The notes under the pieces: model-generated
What the model saw: the letters and a program-made list of their open reading frames with translations, nothing else
Databases searched by the model: none
What the model was told of the DNA's origin: nothing
Shown here: positions 43,843 to 54,805 of the stretch, piece after piece
Position numbering within the stretch: position 1 is the first letter of the stretch
How the letters are laid out: each line of letters opens with the position of its first letter
Made by a program: the position numbers and the translations under genes
Assembly: GCA_004335835.1 (NCBI GenBank)
Contig: RWJK01001019.1
Location: 1,889 to 65,888, forward strand
Length of the DNA stretch: 64,000 nucleotides
Direction of reading: 5' to 3'
From: Scenedesmus sp. ARA3
Lineage: Eukaryota; Chlorophyta; Chlorophyceae; Sphaeropleales; Scenedesmaceae

Positions 43843-44734
43843 AGGCTCTGAGCGCGTTGACAAGAGCGAGGTGGCGGGGCAGCAGCTGAAGGAGGCGCAG
43901 GCCATCAACAAGTCCCTCAGCGCGCTCGGGGACGTGGTGGCGGCGCTGCAGCGGCGCGGCGCACACATCCCCTTCCGCAACAGCAAGCTGACGCAGGTGG
44001 GTGCGGCTGCTGACATGGCTGCTGCTTTTGGCGTGTGGGGTGGTGGGCTGTGGTACATACGTGTCAGCTGATGTTGCAGGTGGAAGCCGGGGGGGCAGAT
44101 GTCATGGGGGAACTCGCCTAACGTGCACAACAGCTGCTGGCGGTACTGCTGGTGCTACTGCTGCAATACACTCAATGGCTAGCAATGAGGCTGGTACGCA
44201 CACACTGTCCACCTGATGTGCTGCCTGCCACCTGTGCAGGTGCTACAGGACAGCCTGTCTGGCAGCAGCAAAGTGCTGCTGGTGTGCAACCTGTCGCCTG
44301 AGCCCGCTTCGTGCAGCGAAACGCTGTCATCGCTCAACTTTGCATCGCGGGCAGCTCAGGTTGAGCTTGGCCAGGCGCGCCGCGCCCCTGCAGCAGCAAC
44401 AGCAGGTGGCAGCAGTGCAGCATCTGATGCGGAAGGAACTGGTGGCATTACCACCCCACGTGGCAGCAGCAGCACCATAGCAGCAGCAGCAGCATCTGCG
44501 GGTGCTGACAGAGGCAGCAGCCCAAGCCCGACAAAGCTGCCGGCACCTGCTGCTGCTGCTGCTGCTGGTGGTGTGAGGACCTCTGGCAGCTTCTCTCCCG
44601 GTGGTATGGCAGCAGCAGCAGCGGCGAGGCCTGGCTCACGGCTCAGCGAGCGGGCAGCAGCTGCTGCTGGAGGTGTGCCTGGCATCAGCAGCCCCAGGCT
44701 GGCTGCAAGCACTGCCAAACCTGCACGGCACTAG
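38306..44734 (+). CDS. Kinesin-14 (C-terminal motor kinesin)
   Basis: Twelve exons in phase give about 948 residues: 38306-38423, 38650-39208, 39444-39621, 39874-40053, 40682-40873, 41456-41629, 41872-42096, 42253-42399, 42601-42824, 43386-43588, 43845-43996, 44240-44734. The N-terminal part is Ser/Ala-rich. Exons 3-6 form a coiled coil with heptad-like Leu/Ala/Gln/Glu sequence. The motor then follows the neck [14 protein letters not shown], the hallmark order of minus-end-directed kinesin-14. Motor motifs: P-loop [19 protein letters not shown], switch I NAASSRSH, switch [18 protein letters not shown] and PFRNSKLT. A Ser/Ala-rich tail ends at a TAG. Intron 3 seems to use a GC donor (39622). 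Likely role: spindle, flagellar or vesicle transport along microtubules. Only the start choice is moderately uncertain. Confidence 0.95.
40203..41260 (+). repeat. Copies of both edges of the coiled-coil exon 5 (gene F)
   Basis: The acceptor side ([14 protein letters not shown]) occurs at about 40203, 40328, 40440, 40552 and 40676, the last being the real exon. The donor side ([13 protein letters not shown].(D/E)[12 protein letters not shown]) occurs in the exon and at about 40918-41010, 41050-41135 and 41175-41260. Copies are in-frame over long stretches. Confidence 0.85.
42961..43435 (+). repeat. Five copies of the 5' edge of exon 10 (gene F)
   Basis: An acceptor and sequence for [14 protein letters not shown] (some copies altered) occur at about 42961, 43060, 43175, 43275 and 43380. 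Only the last continues to the switch I exon 43386-43588. Confidence 0.85.
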
Positions 44735-45062
44735 CTGGTGTAGAGCTGCCAATAAGCCGTGTGTTAGCAGCTGCTGACTGTGACTAGAACTCATGTGGGC
44801 AGCGGCGAACCGCCGCATACTTCTGAACGCAGCGTCTGTGTATGATGCTTGTTTCTTGTTGCGAATGTCCTGTCAGCCAGCTGTGGGCTTATTCTTGGCA
44901 CAGCGTGCCTGTCAGCAGATGCATTGTTCTATTATGATTCTGGAGATGATTGTGTGTGTTCGTCACTTGCACGTGGTGCTTTTTATTGTGTACCTCTACC
45001 TCACGCCACATTGAGTCAGACGTTGGGCAGTACACCAGAGGCGCCTTGCCGTCAATCACATC

Positions 45063-45067
45063 TGTAA
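45063..45067 (+). terminator. TGTAA poly(A) signal of the kinesin gene
   Basis: TGTAA about 330 bases after the kinesin stop. A second one lies at 45197-45201. Confidence 0.45.
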
Positions 45068-45163
45068 CCAACGTAGTGCGTTGCACTGCACGTGCATCAG
45101 CATCGACTCACCACAGATGCACTGTATCAAGAGCACCTTGCAAATGGCATCCATGTCCTCTTG

Positions 45164-45168
45164 TTACA
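45164..45168 (-). terminator. TGTAA poly(A) signal of the DUF3172 gene
   Basis: The minus-strand TGTAA lies about 590 bases after the stop at 45761. With the plus-strand signals nearby, the two transcripts would overlap at their 3' ends. Confidence 0.35.
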
Positions 45169-45760
45169 TTGGTTGCTGGTGGCATGCTGTATGCAGTGTA
45201 ACAGCAGTCTCACAGCGCACTCTTTGCTGGCCAAAGCGCATTCCCAATAGCCGCAGCAGCATCACACAGAGATACCACCACTAGTGAAGTCTGCACCTAC
45301 TGCGGCTGCTGCAGATGCAACAATGCAGCCGCGGGGCTTGCACGTCTGTACACGTCACTTCAAATGGGCATGCCCAACATCAACAGATTCGCAACACCGC
45401 TTCATTGTGCTGCTGCTGCTGCCCGGCCCTGCAGTCGCGTCGGCAGTGGCGTCTGCTCAGGCCCAGCACACAGGAGCCTGCTGCGGCGTTTGAAGGGTTG
45501 TCGCACCCGCTGCAACCCCATGGGCCGGCTGACATTTTGAAAGACCACGGTGTGATTGACTAACAACATAAGGATAATACAAACTTGTCGACAAAATACC
45601 AATATCAACATGGATATTGTCCCCAGCCAGGCTGCTGCGGCGCAAAGGACGTAATACGAAGGTGCCCCGGGTCAAGCTGCAGCTTGCTTTCCACAGCTGC
45701 ATGGTGTGTCACAGCTGTACAAGTGTTCTGGCTGCTGCTCCGGCTGCTGCTCCAGCTGCC

Positions 45761-48161
45761 TCACTCTCCCCTGTTGGCTCCCGAGGGGCCCTCGCCCAGC
45801 TGCAGGGACTTCTCAGGGTTCAGCAGGTACTGCAGAGGCACAGGGTTCAGCAGGGCACAAGACTTGGGCAGGGTTAATAGTGAGCAAGGCCAGGATTTAG
45901 CAAGGTTGAGGACTCAAGACGGTGCTGCAGGCATGCACAGAATGAGAGGACAAACTTGCATGCTACTGCTCTGTGCACACAAACACTCCGACACCCAACC
46001 CAAACCCTTAGAACTCACCTGGTTCTCTGCTTCTTCACTGTGATACACGCAGGACACCTCGGGGTCCTTGGCCAGGTCACCCACGAAGCCAAACGTGTTC
46101 ATGCGCTTCTTGCACGACTCCACCTGCACAGCAGCAGCGGCAGCAGCAGGGTACACATAAGTCAAACATGCAGGTTGCATACCCAACAGCAGCAGCAGCA
46201 TCAGCAGCCCCTGCCATGCCCTCAGCAGCTGCGGAATTTGGCAGGCCCAGTGCTCATGCACGCTGCGCTCACAGCCCCCAAAACACCCCACCGCTCCACT
46301 CACACCACACACTCAACCACCTGCTGCTGCTACACTACCGGTACACTGCTGCTGCTGCCGGCTCACGCGTGTAATGACGACTGCTGCTACCGTTGCTGCT
46401 GCTGCTGCTGCTGCTGCACCCTGGCTCACCTGCTTGCTGTCCACCAGCTTCTCGCGCTCCAGTACGTTGAAGTTGCTGCGGCGCAGGATGCAGCCGGGCT
46501 TGACCTCGGGCTGCAATGGCAAACAAGATTGGAACAGCGGCACAAGGCAGTCAGCCTGTTGTACTAATTCAGGTACGCGGGCGGGCAATTGCTGCGGCGC
46601 AGGATGCAGCCGGGCTTGACCTCCGGCTGCACATGTTCAGGGCAACACAGCAGCAGAAGCACAGTCAGCCAGTCGGTCAGTCATTCATTACACCAACACA
46701 AGCAGGCAGCCAGGATGCAGCCGGGCTTCACCTCAGGCTGCGATTGCAACACAGCGGTAAGGCAGGCAGTCAGCCAGGAGAAAATCCAGGCAGGCAAGCA
46801 GCCAGGGCGCAGGATGCAGCCCGGCTTGACCTCAGGCTGCAATGGCAAACACGATAGGAACAGCGGCACAGAGCAGTCAGCCAATGTATTCATTCATGTA
46901 GGCGGGCGGGCAGTTGCTGCGTCGCAGGATGTAGCCAGGCGTGACCTCTGGCTGCATGGGTGTACCCAAAAGTGCGGCACCGGCCGACTGTGAGGCAGAT
47001 GGTCAGGCAGACAGCCAGGCAGTCAGGCAGGCATGCAGGCAGGTCAACAGGCTGATGCGCAGTGTAATTGCAACCCGCCAGTGCTGGTACTGCTTACAGA
47101 ATCCACAGCCACGCATCTTGTCGACACGCACTGGTCAAACATGCGCTGGTCAGCACGTGCTGGTCGAACATGCGCTGGTCAAACACGCGCTGGTCAAACG
47201 CACACCTGAGTCACGTACAGGTTTAAGAGGTTGTAGGCCCGAACACGCGCTGGTCAAATAAGTGTGACTGATCAGGTAAACGTGGTTGGTCAAACAGAGT
47301 CAAAAAAGCTGCTGGTCACGCACGCACCTGAGTCACGTACAGGTTGAATGGGTTGTAGGTCACAAACACGCGCTGGTCAATGACAATGTGTGCTAGTCAA
47401 ACTCTCTCTGGTCAAACAGCTGCTTGTCAGGGAACACGCACCTGAGTCACGTACAGGTTGAAGGGGTTGTAGGTCACAAACACGCGCTGGTCAAAGACCA
47501 TCGCAGAGTAGCCATAGGCCATGCACACCTCAGCATTGGGTGTGCGGCGGTCAATGATCTCCGTGGAGGCCACCTGCAAGTGACAGTTGTTATAACCATG
47601 TTTATGACATTGTCACAAACATCAAATCCTCTCCAGATGGCTGATACCGCCGTGTGAAACACATCTGTCCTAAAAAAGCGGCCTGAGGCGCGCAGTGCGT
47701 TCTGATGGCAGGTTTATCAAGGCATTCTGCACATCCTCATCAGTACATAGTTGCTGTGCTGCTGCTCAACGTATGCTTGCACCCAATGTTCATGCTGATG
47801 TGTTCTCTTGCTGCTGCGACTGCATGATGTACAAGCTTGCAACGCATAGCGCTTGTGAGAAAAACTGCAGTGCTCTGCCAACCCCAGTGCCTGCACTGCT
47901 GCTGCTGCTGCTGCTCCTGCTGCTGCTGCAAACCTCACCTGGTTTGGCGACAGGTTGATCTCAGCATCAAAGTACACGCCAGCGCCCAGCCCTGTCACAA
48001 ACGCTGCCGCAATCAGCGCCTTGGTGTATCCACTGAGTCCACCATCACCATCGCCATTGCTGCCGCCGCCGCCGCCACCGCTGCCGCCCCTGCCTGCCCC
48101 GCCTGCTTTTGTAGCTGGATCCGCTGCTGACCACGGCTGCTGCTGCTGCTGCCAGCTCCAC

Positions 48162-48199
<38 letters not shown>

Positions 48200-48508
48200 A
48201 GGAGGGGGTTGATTGCTGCTGCGTGGTGGTGCGTAGTTGTAACCTCCTTGCTGCCGCAACTGCTCCCGCTCATAGTCTGTTTGCTGCTGCGGGTTGTTGC
48301 TGCTGCCAGGTGCTGCTCTGCAAACGACTCCTGGTTTGCTACTGCGGCTGTTGCTGCTACCGCTTGTAGTGTGGGATGGTAGTGAACAGCACCGCTGCTG
48401 CTGCTGGAGCAGACACCGACTGGGGTTTGCTGCTGCTGGTCTTGATGTACGCTGCTGCTCCTTGCTGAACCGCGTGCAGCCCCGAAGCTTGCCACTTAGG
48501 CTTTGCAT
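45761..48508 (-). CDS. DUF3172 plastid protein
   Basis: Five exons in phase give about 318 residues: 48508-47939, 47573-47442, 46510-46430, 46123-46019, 45829-45761. The ATG at 48508 opens an Arg/Ser/Gln-rich leader that looks like a transit peptide, then a poly-Gln and a Gly-rich stretch. A hydrophobic segment (KALIAAAFVTGLGAGVYFD) precedes the conserved core: STEIIDRRTPNAEVCM, VFVTYNPFNLYVTQPEVKPG, CILRRSNFNVLE and CKKRMNTFGFVGDL. This matches the DUF3172 family shared by cyanobacteria and plastid-bearing eukaryotes, usually a single-pass membrane protein of unknown function. The last exon is only 22 codons and is placed by phase and acceptor. A thylakoid or envelope location is an inference. 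Confidence 0.87.
46595..46960 (-). repeat. Copies of the exon-3 5' edge (gene G)
   Basis: The acceptor and PEVKPGCIL(R) codons recur at about 46595-46630, 46712-46745, 46808-46845 and 46918-46960 upstream of the real exon start at 46510. Confidence 0.85.
47118..47480. repeat. GCTGGTCAAACA-type short repeats and exon-2 edge copies
   Basis: The intron after exon 2 of the DUF3172 gene has many imperfect copies of a 12-bp unit near GCTGGTCAAACA (densest at 47118-47205). It also has copies of the exon-2 donor side (NP(F)NLYVTQ) at about 47325-47370 and 47200-47240. The same GCTGGTCAAA word occurs inside exon 2 (DQR codons), so the short repeat probably grew from exon sequence. Confidence 0.7.
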
Positions 48509-49418
48509 TTGAACGTTTTGTAGCGCGGACTTAACCTGCAGGTCAGGCCATGGAGAGATGCAGAGTGTGAGGTTGCAGGTCTACTGTTGGCAGCAAGCTC
48601 TCCGTGCATGCAGCAAGAACATGTGGCGGCCTGACAGACCAGCGCTCATATCCACATATTAGTATTTCAAAACTCACGAGTGCTGACAGAGTTATGCGCA
48701 AGCAGCATGCACTGCTGTTCAGGGGCGGGCGCACCTTCTGTTCCTTACTTTTGATGGGCGAACCAAGTCGGAAAATGGGAAAGAAAACAAATGTACTGAA
48801 AACTAAACGCGTGTGATGTATGTTCTCCGTGCACAACTGTAAACTCCGTCTGTGCGGGGTGAGGCAGGACGACGCTGTCTATTTACCTCGCTTCAGTGCA
48901 AGTTAGCATCATTAAGCCTGAGTCGTAGCACAAAGCTTCTGCGGTGCCTTCAGATATGAGGTGTGTGACAGTCTGGCCATCTTCCAACACTGCTGCTGCC
49001 CTTGCCAGGGACACGTGGCACACAAAGCACGACCAGGCACTGCAAGCTTCATCCGGATTCTAAACGTGTCATGCGAGCACTGCAGCCCCTTGAACCATGC
49101 GTGTGCACTACCAAACCCTGGACAATGCTCTGCACAACCTGTTGCAGTGCCATGAGGCAGGCAGCCACCTCAACAGTTACGGCTGTCCAGCTCACGGCAG
49201 GGAACGCAGTCTCCACAACGACAATGTTGTACATGCTAGCAGCCGCACCAACAGGTTGCCGCCCGCAGCCAGCAGCAACCCCAGCACGCTGCCAGCCACC
49301 TCACAGCAAATATTCGGTCCCCAGAACCACTGCATTGTACATGCTGTGGGCCAGCAGCGGTACCAACAGTTTACCATCAGCAGCCAGCAGCAACCCCAGC
49401 ACTTTATTGCGAGCCACC
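48509..49418. other. Promoter side of gene G and 3' flank of gene H
   Basis: Contains the upstream region of the DUF3172 gene and, at 49235-49395, copies of the last exon of gene H. No other gene is supported. Confidence 0.5.
49235..49395 (-). repeat. Two copies of the last exon end of gene H beyond its stop
   Basis: LLAADG(N/K)LLVPLLAHSMYNAVV-type codons recur at about 49320-49395 (ending LGTEYLL-stop) and, more diverged, 49235-49290, downstream of the used stop at 49419-49421. Confidence 0.8.
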
Positions 49419-49602
49419 TCACAACAAGAATTCAGTTCCCAGAACCACTGCGTTGTACATGCTGTGCGCCAGAAGTGGCACCAGCAGATTCCCGTCAGCA
49501 GCCAGCAGTGAACCACTCAAAATGACACCCAGCAGCGCCTCTGGCAGGAAGGAGTCGGCTGGGTGCGCACTGGCAAATAGCAGTCCAGTCAGCAACACCT
49601 GG

Positions 49603-49646
<44 letters not shown>

Positions 49647-50140
49647 CCAGCAGCAAACATGCAGATAAGATGCGACAGTGGAACAAAATGAGTATCAAGC
49701 AAGCAGGACTGTCCAGCTTTGCATTTGCAGCTTGCACGGCTGCTGCTGCACCAGCCTTGTGACGTGGTGGCAATCCACCCATTACCAACAGCATTGCCAC
49801 AGCATCACAGGCGGCACTCGCATTTAATTTTCCCAATGCACGTGCGAAGTACTGTCAGTCGGCGCTGTTGCCCACTCACCGCCAGCCCTCTTGGTGCGCA
49901 GCATTACTACTACTTACGGTTGCACCTGTATTGGGCAACTCTGTCCTGTGATTAAGCCACAAGTCGCAGCACTGTGACAGCATCAACGGCTGTAAACCAT
50001 CTCAACAATGCATGCCGAACTGACCAACTATCAGCATTGGTGCAGCAGCAGCACTGTCTGTTATTGCCAACTCACCGCCAGCCCTGGGTGGGCCCACTTG
50101 GTGAGGCTGGGCAGCACGTAGCCGCGGAAGTACAACTCCT

Positions 50141-50183
<43 letters not shown>

Positions 50184-52124
50184 GCTCACTTCAAGGCAAA
50201 GTACAGATGTGTGTGTTTTGCAGGAGCCAACAAACTGAGCTAATGCACATCACCTTGTCAAAATCTGTGTTGGTGAGGAACCTCTGCAGCACACATGGCA
50301 TCCTCTGTGACCCCCGCCAAAGAGTGCTGTCAACCTCGCTCTGTTGCGGCGGCAGCAGCCGCAGCAGCAGCAGCAGCAGCGGCGGCGGCGGCGGTGGCGG
50401 CGGCGGCCAGCATCTCACCTTTGTGGCGACGCCAGCAGCAGCGCACCCAGCGCCAGAGCCAGCGTGCACGCCTGGTCACCATTGTTTGTGTCATAATGCT
50501 ACAAGTTGCCCCTGCTTGGTGTGGAGGCAGCAGTATGCGCCTGTCATGCAGGAGCTAGTGCAAACGGCACACCTAGGCGGCTGGCGCCAGCAGCAGCAGC
50601 AGCAGCAAGCATCTTACCTCAGTTGCAGGCGCCAGCAGCAGGGCCCCCAGCACCAGTGCCAGCGTGCCCACATCATCCTGGTGCAGGCCTGCCAGGTGGC
50701 GCCACTCCTCTGCAGCAGCAGCAGCAGCAGCAGCAGCAGGTTGCTGGCGACGGAACGCCCGGCTTGGGCTGCCTACTGGTAACAGCAGCTAAGCCACCTG
50801 TTCACTGATCAAATACTACTTGATTAACAAACATTTGCTAGCGAGCATGTGTTATGCGTCCAAACAAAACTCAATGCAGAAAGCGGCGTGTGAAGCTTTG
50901 AGTTGTGTATCTATCTACTCACCCTCCCCATCCACATCTCATGTCATGAAGCCCGCCAGCAGCACGCCGCTGCCCACCCCGGAACAGCCCTGAGCTTGCA
51001 ACACCCCCTGAACTTGCAACAAAAACCTGTGACGCTGTGTTGAACAGCAGAGAGTTCAATTGCTTACCCTCGCCGTCCACATGCCCGGTCATGAAGCCCG
51101 CCAGCAGCACGCCGCTGCCAAAAGCATTCAAACTGCAAGCTGGTCAGCAAAAACTGCTGTTTGGACAATCATAATTTGGCCACTCACCCTCCCCATCCAC
51201 ATGGCCGGTCATGAAGCCCGCCAGCAGCACGCCGCTGCCCACAGCAGCAATGGCTGTGGCCAGTGCCTGGAACAGCGGGATGGTCGCAAACTCAGCCATG
51301 AACCTGCAGCAGCAGCAGCAGCAACAGTGGCAGCAACACTGTTTGGCAACGCAGTGGCCAGCGCTTGGATGAATGAGGCAAGAGAAGATGCGATCAGCAC
51401 CGCCCCAACACCAGCTAGTAATACAGCAGCGCCGGCTGTGGTAAATAACGCGGCTTGGCAGCTAGCTGTTTCGGTGCAATCAACCATGTCATCAGCGCAT
51501 TTGTGTTGAAATCCAACATTTTCAGAGCCACATGTGCTGTGCACCCACCAGGGCTTTGGCAGGGGCTGGTGCTTGCTCGTGCTGCTGTTGATGATCAAGA
51601 AAGTGCTGCCCAGCTGCAGCACCTGGCAGCACAGGTTCAGCACCTCCTGCGAGCAGCAACGCAGCAAACACAGTGCAGTGCAGTGCAGTGCAGTGCAGTG
51701 CAGTGCAGTGCAGGCTCAGCAAATGAGCAGGAATTAGCTAATGAGCAGAAACAAGTGCAACCCTACAGCAAAATTAAGCCAGCAAGAATGCACTTCTATG
51801 ATTGCGTCAGAGTGTAGCGCACAGGGCAGTGATGGCATAGCAGGGCCTGTCGTGGCCATTGCCGAAGAAACACACCGTGTTGGTCTGTGATGTCATTATC
51901 AATCAATGTCAGCCATTGTATCCGCACCTTCTCTCCTATGGGCATGGTGGACAGCTCTAACCCCTGCAGATGAGCTGCAGAACTCAGCACTGAAGCAGCA
52001 GCAGCAGCAGGGTCTACGCGTCAACATAGCGGCAACACCACACATCTAAACTGCTGTGAAAGCAGGCAAAAGGGGCACAAACCTTCAAATATATGTGCTG
52101 CAGCACAAAAACAGCAGCAGCAGC

Positions 52125-52158
<34 letters not shown>

Positions 52159-53144
52159 GCAGCAGGTATCGCACCTGCGAAGGGTATGGCCATATTGATG
52201 ACCCACACTGCTGCCGTCACCTGGATAAACTCCCTGCAAACAGCAGCGGCAGCAGCAGCAGCAAAGGCAGGAAGCACCGTACGTCTGCTCCAAGCAGTGG
52301 CACTGCTGGCATCAGCAGATGCTGAACAACAGGTGTGGTGCATTGCAGTCACCTGTCACCTTGCGCAGGTCTTGTGCTCTGCTGATGTGTTCAGCCCTGT
52401 GGTGGCTGTGGTGCTGAGTGATAGTGCTAGGTAGCAGCTTGATTGCCATACAAAAGGAGATGCTGTTCAAACAATTCAACTGCAGCTGTGCTGCTCTCAC
52501 CATATGTCCCAAGGCACCTCATAATGCGCCCGCATTGCATCCAGCTGCGACACCTGCTGCTGCAGTGCGGGCTGGGCTGCTGCTAGCTCTCCTGACGCCG
52601 CATCCTGCTGCCGCTGCTGCTGCTGCTGCTGCCTGTGACTCTGCAGCTGCAGCAGTTTGGGTGCTTCTGGCTGTTGCTGCTGTTGGGCTGTGGCTGCATG
52701 CTGCTGCTGTTGCGCAGGGTCGCTTGCAATGTCTGCGGGAAACTTCTCAGGTTTGTCAGCCGCCTGCAGCAGCGGCAGGACGACATGTATGACATGTACA
52801 AGAGTAACTTTGTTACTTAGAGACCGATTGAATGTACCCCTAGTATGCATGCTGTACAATGCATCAGTCACAAGATTGCAGCGGCAGCGGCAGCAGCAGC
52901 ACTCCCTACCTGCGCAACAGTACAAGCACAACCAGCTGCAAGTGCTACTGAAGCTCGTTCAGGTCATTTGCAGGTCAATTTAAAGTCTGTTTTCTGCACA
53001 GCTCGCCTGCAATGGTGCTGCTCTGCGATATTTCGGCAGGTCCCCAAAGTGCTGCTTTGGGTGCTGTTTTGCCGACAATGCTGTAGCTGCGGGATTCAAT
53101 CGCGGACGCTGGAACAAGTTAAACGAACTATTTTGCAAGATCAT
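49419..53144 (-). CDS. CPBP/CAAX-type intramembrane metalloprotease, probably plastid
   Basis: Nine exons in phase give about 351 residues: 53144-53007, 52763-52501, 52233-52175, 51974-51928, 51646-51549, 51303-51188, 50709-50618, 50138-50076, 49598-49419. The CPBP (Abi/Rce1-fold) motifs are complete: EELYFRG (the two Glu codons are joined by splicing at 50618/50138), the histidine in LLFASAHPADSF and the terminal AHSMYN. Hydrophobic segments include EFIQVTAAVWVINMAIPFA, VGSGVLLAGFM and LALVLGALLLAPAT, consistent with several membrane spans. The first exon (Arg/Ser/Gln, no acidic residues near the start) looks like a transit peptide and its intron would use a GC donor (53006), so the start is less certain. 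Substrates are unknown. Confidence 0.8.
49606..49650. repeat. (CAG)n run in the last intron of gene H
   Basis: About 13-14 CAG units just upstream of the last exon's acceptor on the minus strand. A similar run lies at about 50142-50180 before the preceding exon. Confidence 0.85.
50420..51120 (-). repeat. Copies of exon 6 and 7 segments in gene H
   Basis: A diverged copy of exon 7 (TLALALGALLLASP plus donor) lies at about 50420-50480. Copies of the exon-6 3' part (GSGVLLAGFMTGHVDGEG) lie at about 51065-51120 and 50925-50995. Confidence 0.75.
51671..51713. repeat. (CAGTG)8 pentanucleotide repeat
   Basis: Eight perfect CAGTG units in an intron of gene H, unlike the triplet repeats that dominate elsewhere. 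Confidence 0.95.
52107..52164. repeat. (CAG)n run in an intron of gene H
   Basis: A CAG run with a single CAGTAGCAG interruption directly downstream of exon 3 on the minus strand. Confidence 0.85.
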
Positions 53145-54564
53145 TGTTGCTGCTGGTCTCAAGAGCTCTGTGCTGTCAGCTTGGGTACGGGTGCCGGGAT
53201 TGCCAGCAGTACGAGGATGCTGCTTAATCGCAGATCAGTAAACAATGCCCGACGCAGTTAGCCTGCTTGCACGAGTTTTTGCACTACACATACGATCCGG
53301 GCAAGGATCTCTATTTTGACGCCAAGCGCATAAGGAGTGACTGGGGTTTGTCACTTGTCACATTACATTGGCAGTGACTGGTGTGCATGCATGTGGTGCA
53401 GCAGCATCTACTGCCCCTGCAATCCCTCACTAAAACCGTGTGGTTTCATCCCATGCAATCCTACATGCGTTGCAGCATGCCAGCCTGTATCAGCGGTGCA
53501 TTACTCAGCTGCAAATCAGAAAGCAGCAGCAGGTTTGTCCAAAGCACTTGTGACCACGCCATGTGGCTGCCAGCCCGATGCGAAGCACAATCAAGACACA
53601 GCTGATTGGATTGAACACAGGTAGACCTGCACATTAATCACAGGCATAATGGCAATGACGCTTGAATTGTGTGCCACACAATGCCTACAGCTGCAACCGC
53701 AGCGGGTTTTCACACAAGCAGCCTGCACGCCTGTGGCATGCAAGCATACATACGCTAGCTCTAGTGATGCAAGGTGACTGAGCCGTGCAGCTGCTGCTGT
53801 GCGTGCAGCAGCAGCATTAAATCACACTCGATGAAATGCACATCTAAATCCCAGCAATGTTGCTGTCATCAGCAAGCCAACTCAGCTGTCGGACATAGTG
53901 GCAAGCTGCCGCTGAAGCTGTATGCCAATATCCAACAGCTTATGCTACAGTGTGGCTTGTGCCATGTGCATGTGCCATGTGATGTGCCAGCATGGACCCT
54001 CCCCTTCAAACACTACGCTGTAGTGCACCCAGCACCATAGCACGAAGGAGAGCGCAGCCCTGCAATCAACAGATGCCATGACCCACTGCATACACATTGC
54101 TAAAGATTGAACATGCACCTGTTTGTCAGAAGCCCCTATCTAGACCACAGACAGCTGCCGCCTGCAGCTGCTTGTACTACCTGATATGATACATAGATGG
54201 TGCTGTGGCAAGCACAATGCAAGCGCAAGACAACTTGAGCCACTGTGCCGACATGAACGCAAGGTTGCAGACTGCTGATCTGGCAGCCTACATGCAGCTA
54301 ACATTGTACATAACTGCAGCCCGCGTGGCTGCTGAACCGCCACAGAGCGTCAGCAGCGTCGCCACGCCTAGCCCTGCTAAAGGTGCATCTTAGAAGCCTC
54401 CCGCCCATCCTCTACACTCCCTAGCACTCGCGCTGCTGCGCCTGCAGGCGCTTGGCCTTGCTTGCATGCACAACCCGCCTGCAATCCAGCATGGCAATTT
54501 ACTTGGAGGCAAAAACAACGGCCACATGCCAGAAACGAGCAGCAGCACCTTGCAAGCAGCCACC
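53145..54564. other. Intergenic region between genes I and H
   Basis: Short frames only; I see no domain, RNA gene or strong repeat. It contains the promoter side of gene H and the far 3' flank of gene I. Confidence 0.5.
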
Positions 54565-54710
54565 TCACAAGTCCTCCAGCGACTTGCTGGGCAGGTTGCT
54601 CACAAACTGCACCGGCCCCTTCACCCCCGGCGCCTTGCGCCACCAGGGCGGCCGCAGCACCTCCCAGCACCACCAGCCAAACAGCAGCACGCCAGGGCCA
54701 GCCAGCAAAA
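54565..54710 (-). repeat. Second copy of the terminal exon end of gene I
   Basis: A near copy of the last coding stretch of gene I (VLLFGWWCWEVL to SNLPSKSLEDL-stop) lies about 240 bases beyond the first stop, with intact frame and stop. Confidence 0.85.
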
Positions 54711-54805
54711 CAGGAACATGCACAGCGACGCTTGCGTCAAATCAAAACAACTGCAACTGGCAGGTTCTTGTGCCAGCAACCAGCAGAGCCTCACAAGCAG
54801 CCGCC

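Larger units (their letters stand above)
44735..45760. other. Intergenic region between convergent genes F and G
   Basis: About 1 kb, probably mainly the two 3' UTRs. It has poly(A) signals for both strands (TGTAA plus at 45063 and 45197, minus at 45164) and no recognisable coding exon. Confidence 0.6.

Noticed and set aside
50250..50350. Possible protease exon EVDSTLWRGSQRM...
   Set aside because: Inserting it would break the EELYFRG active-site motif; the direct join 50618 to 50138 restores it.
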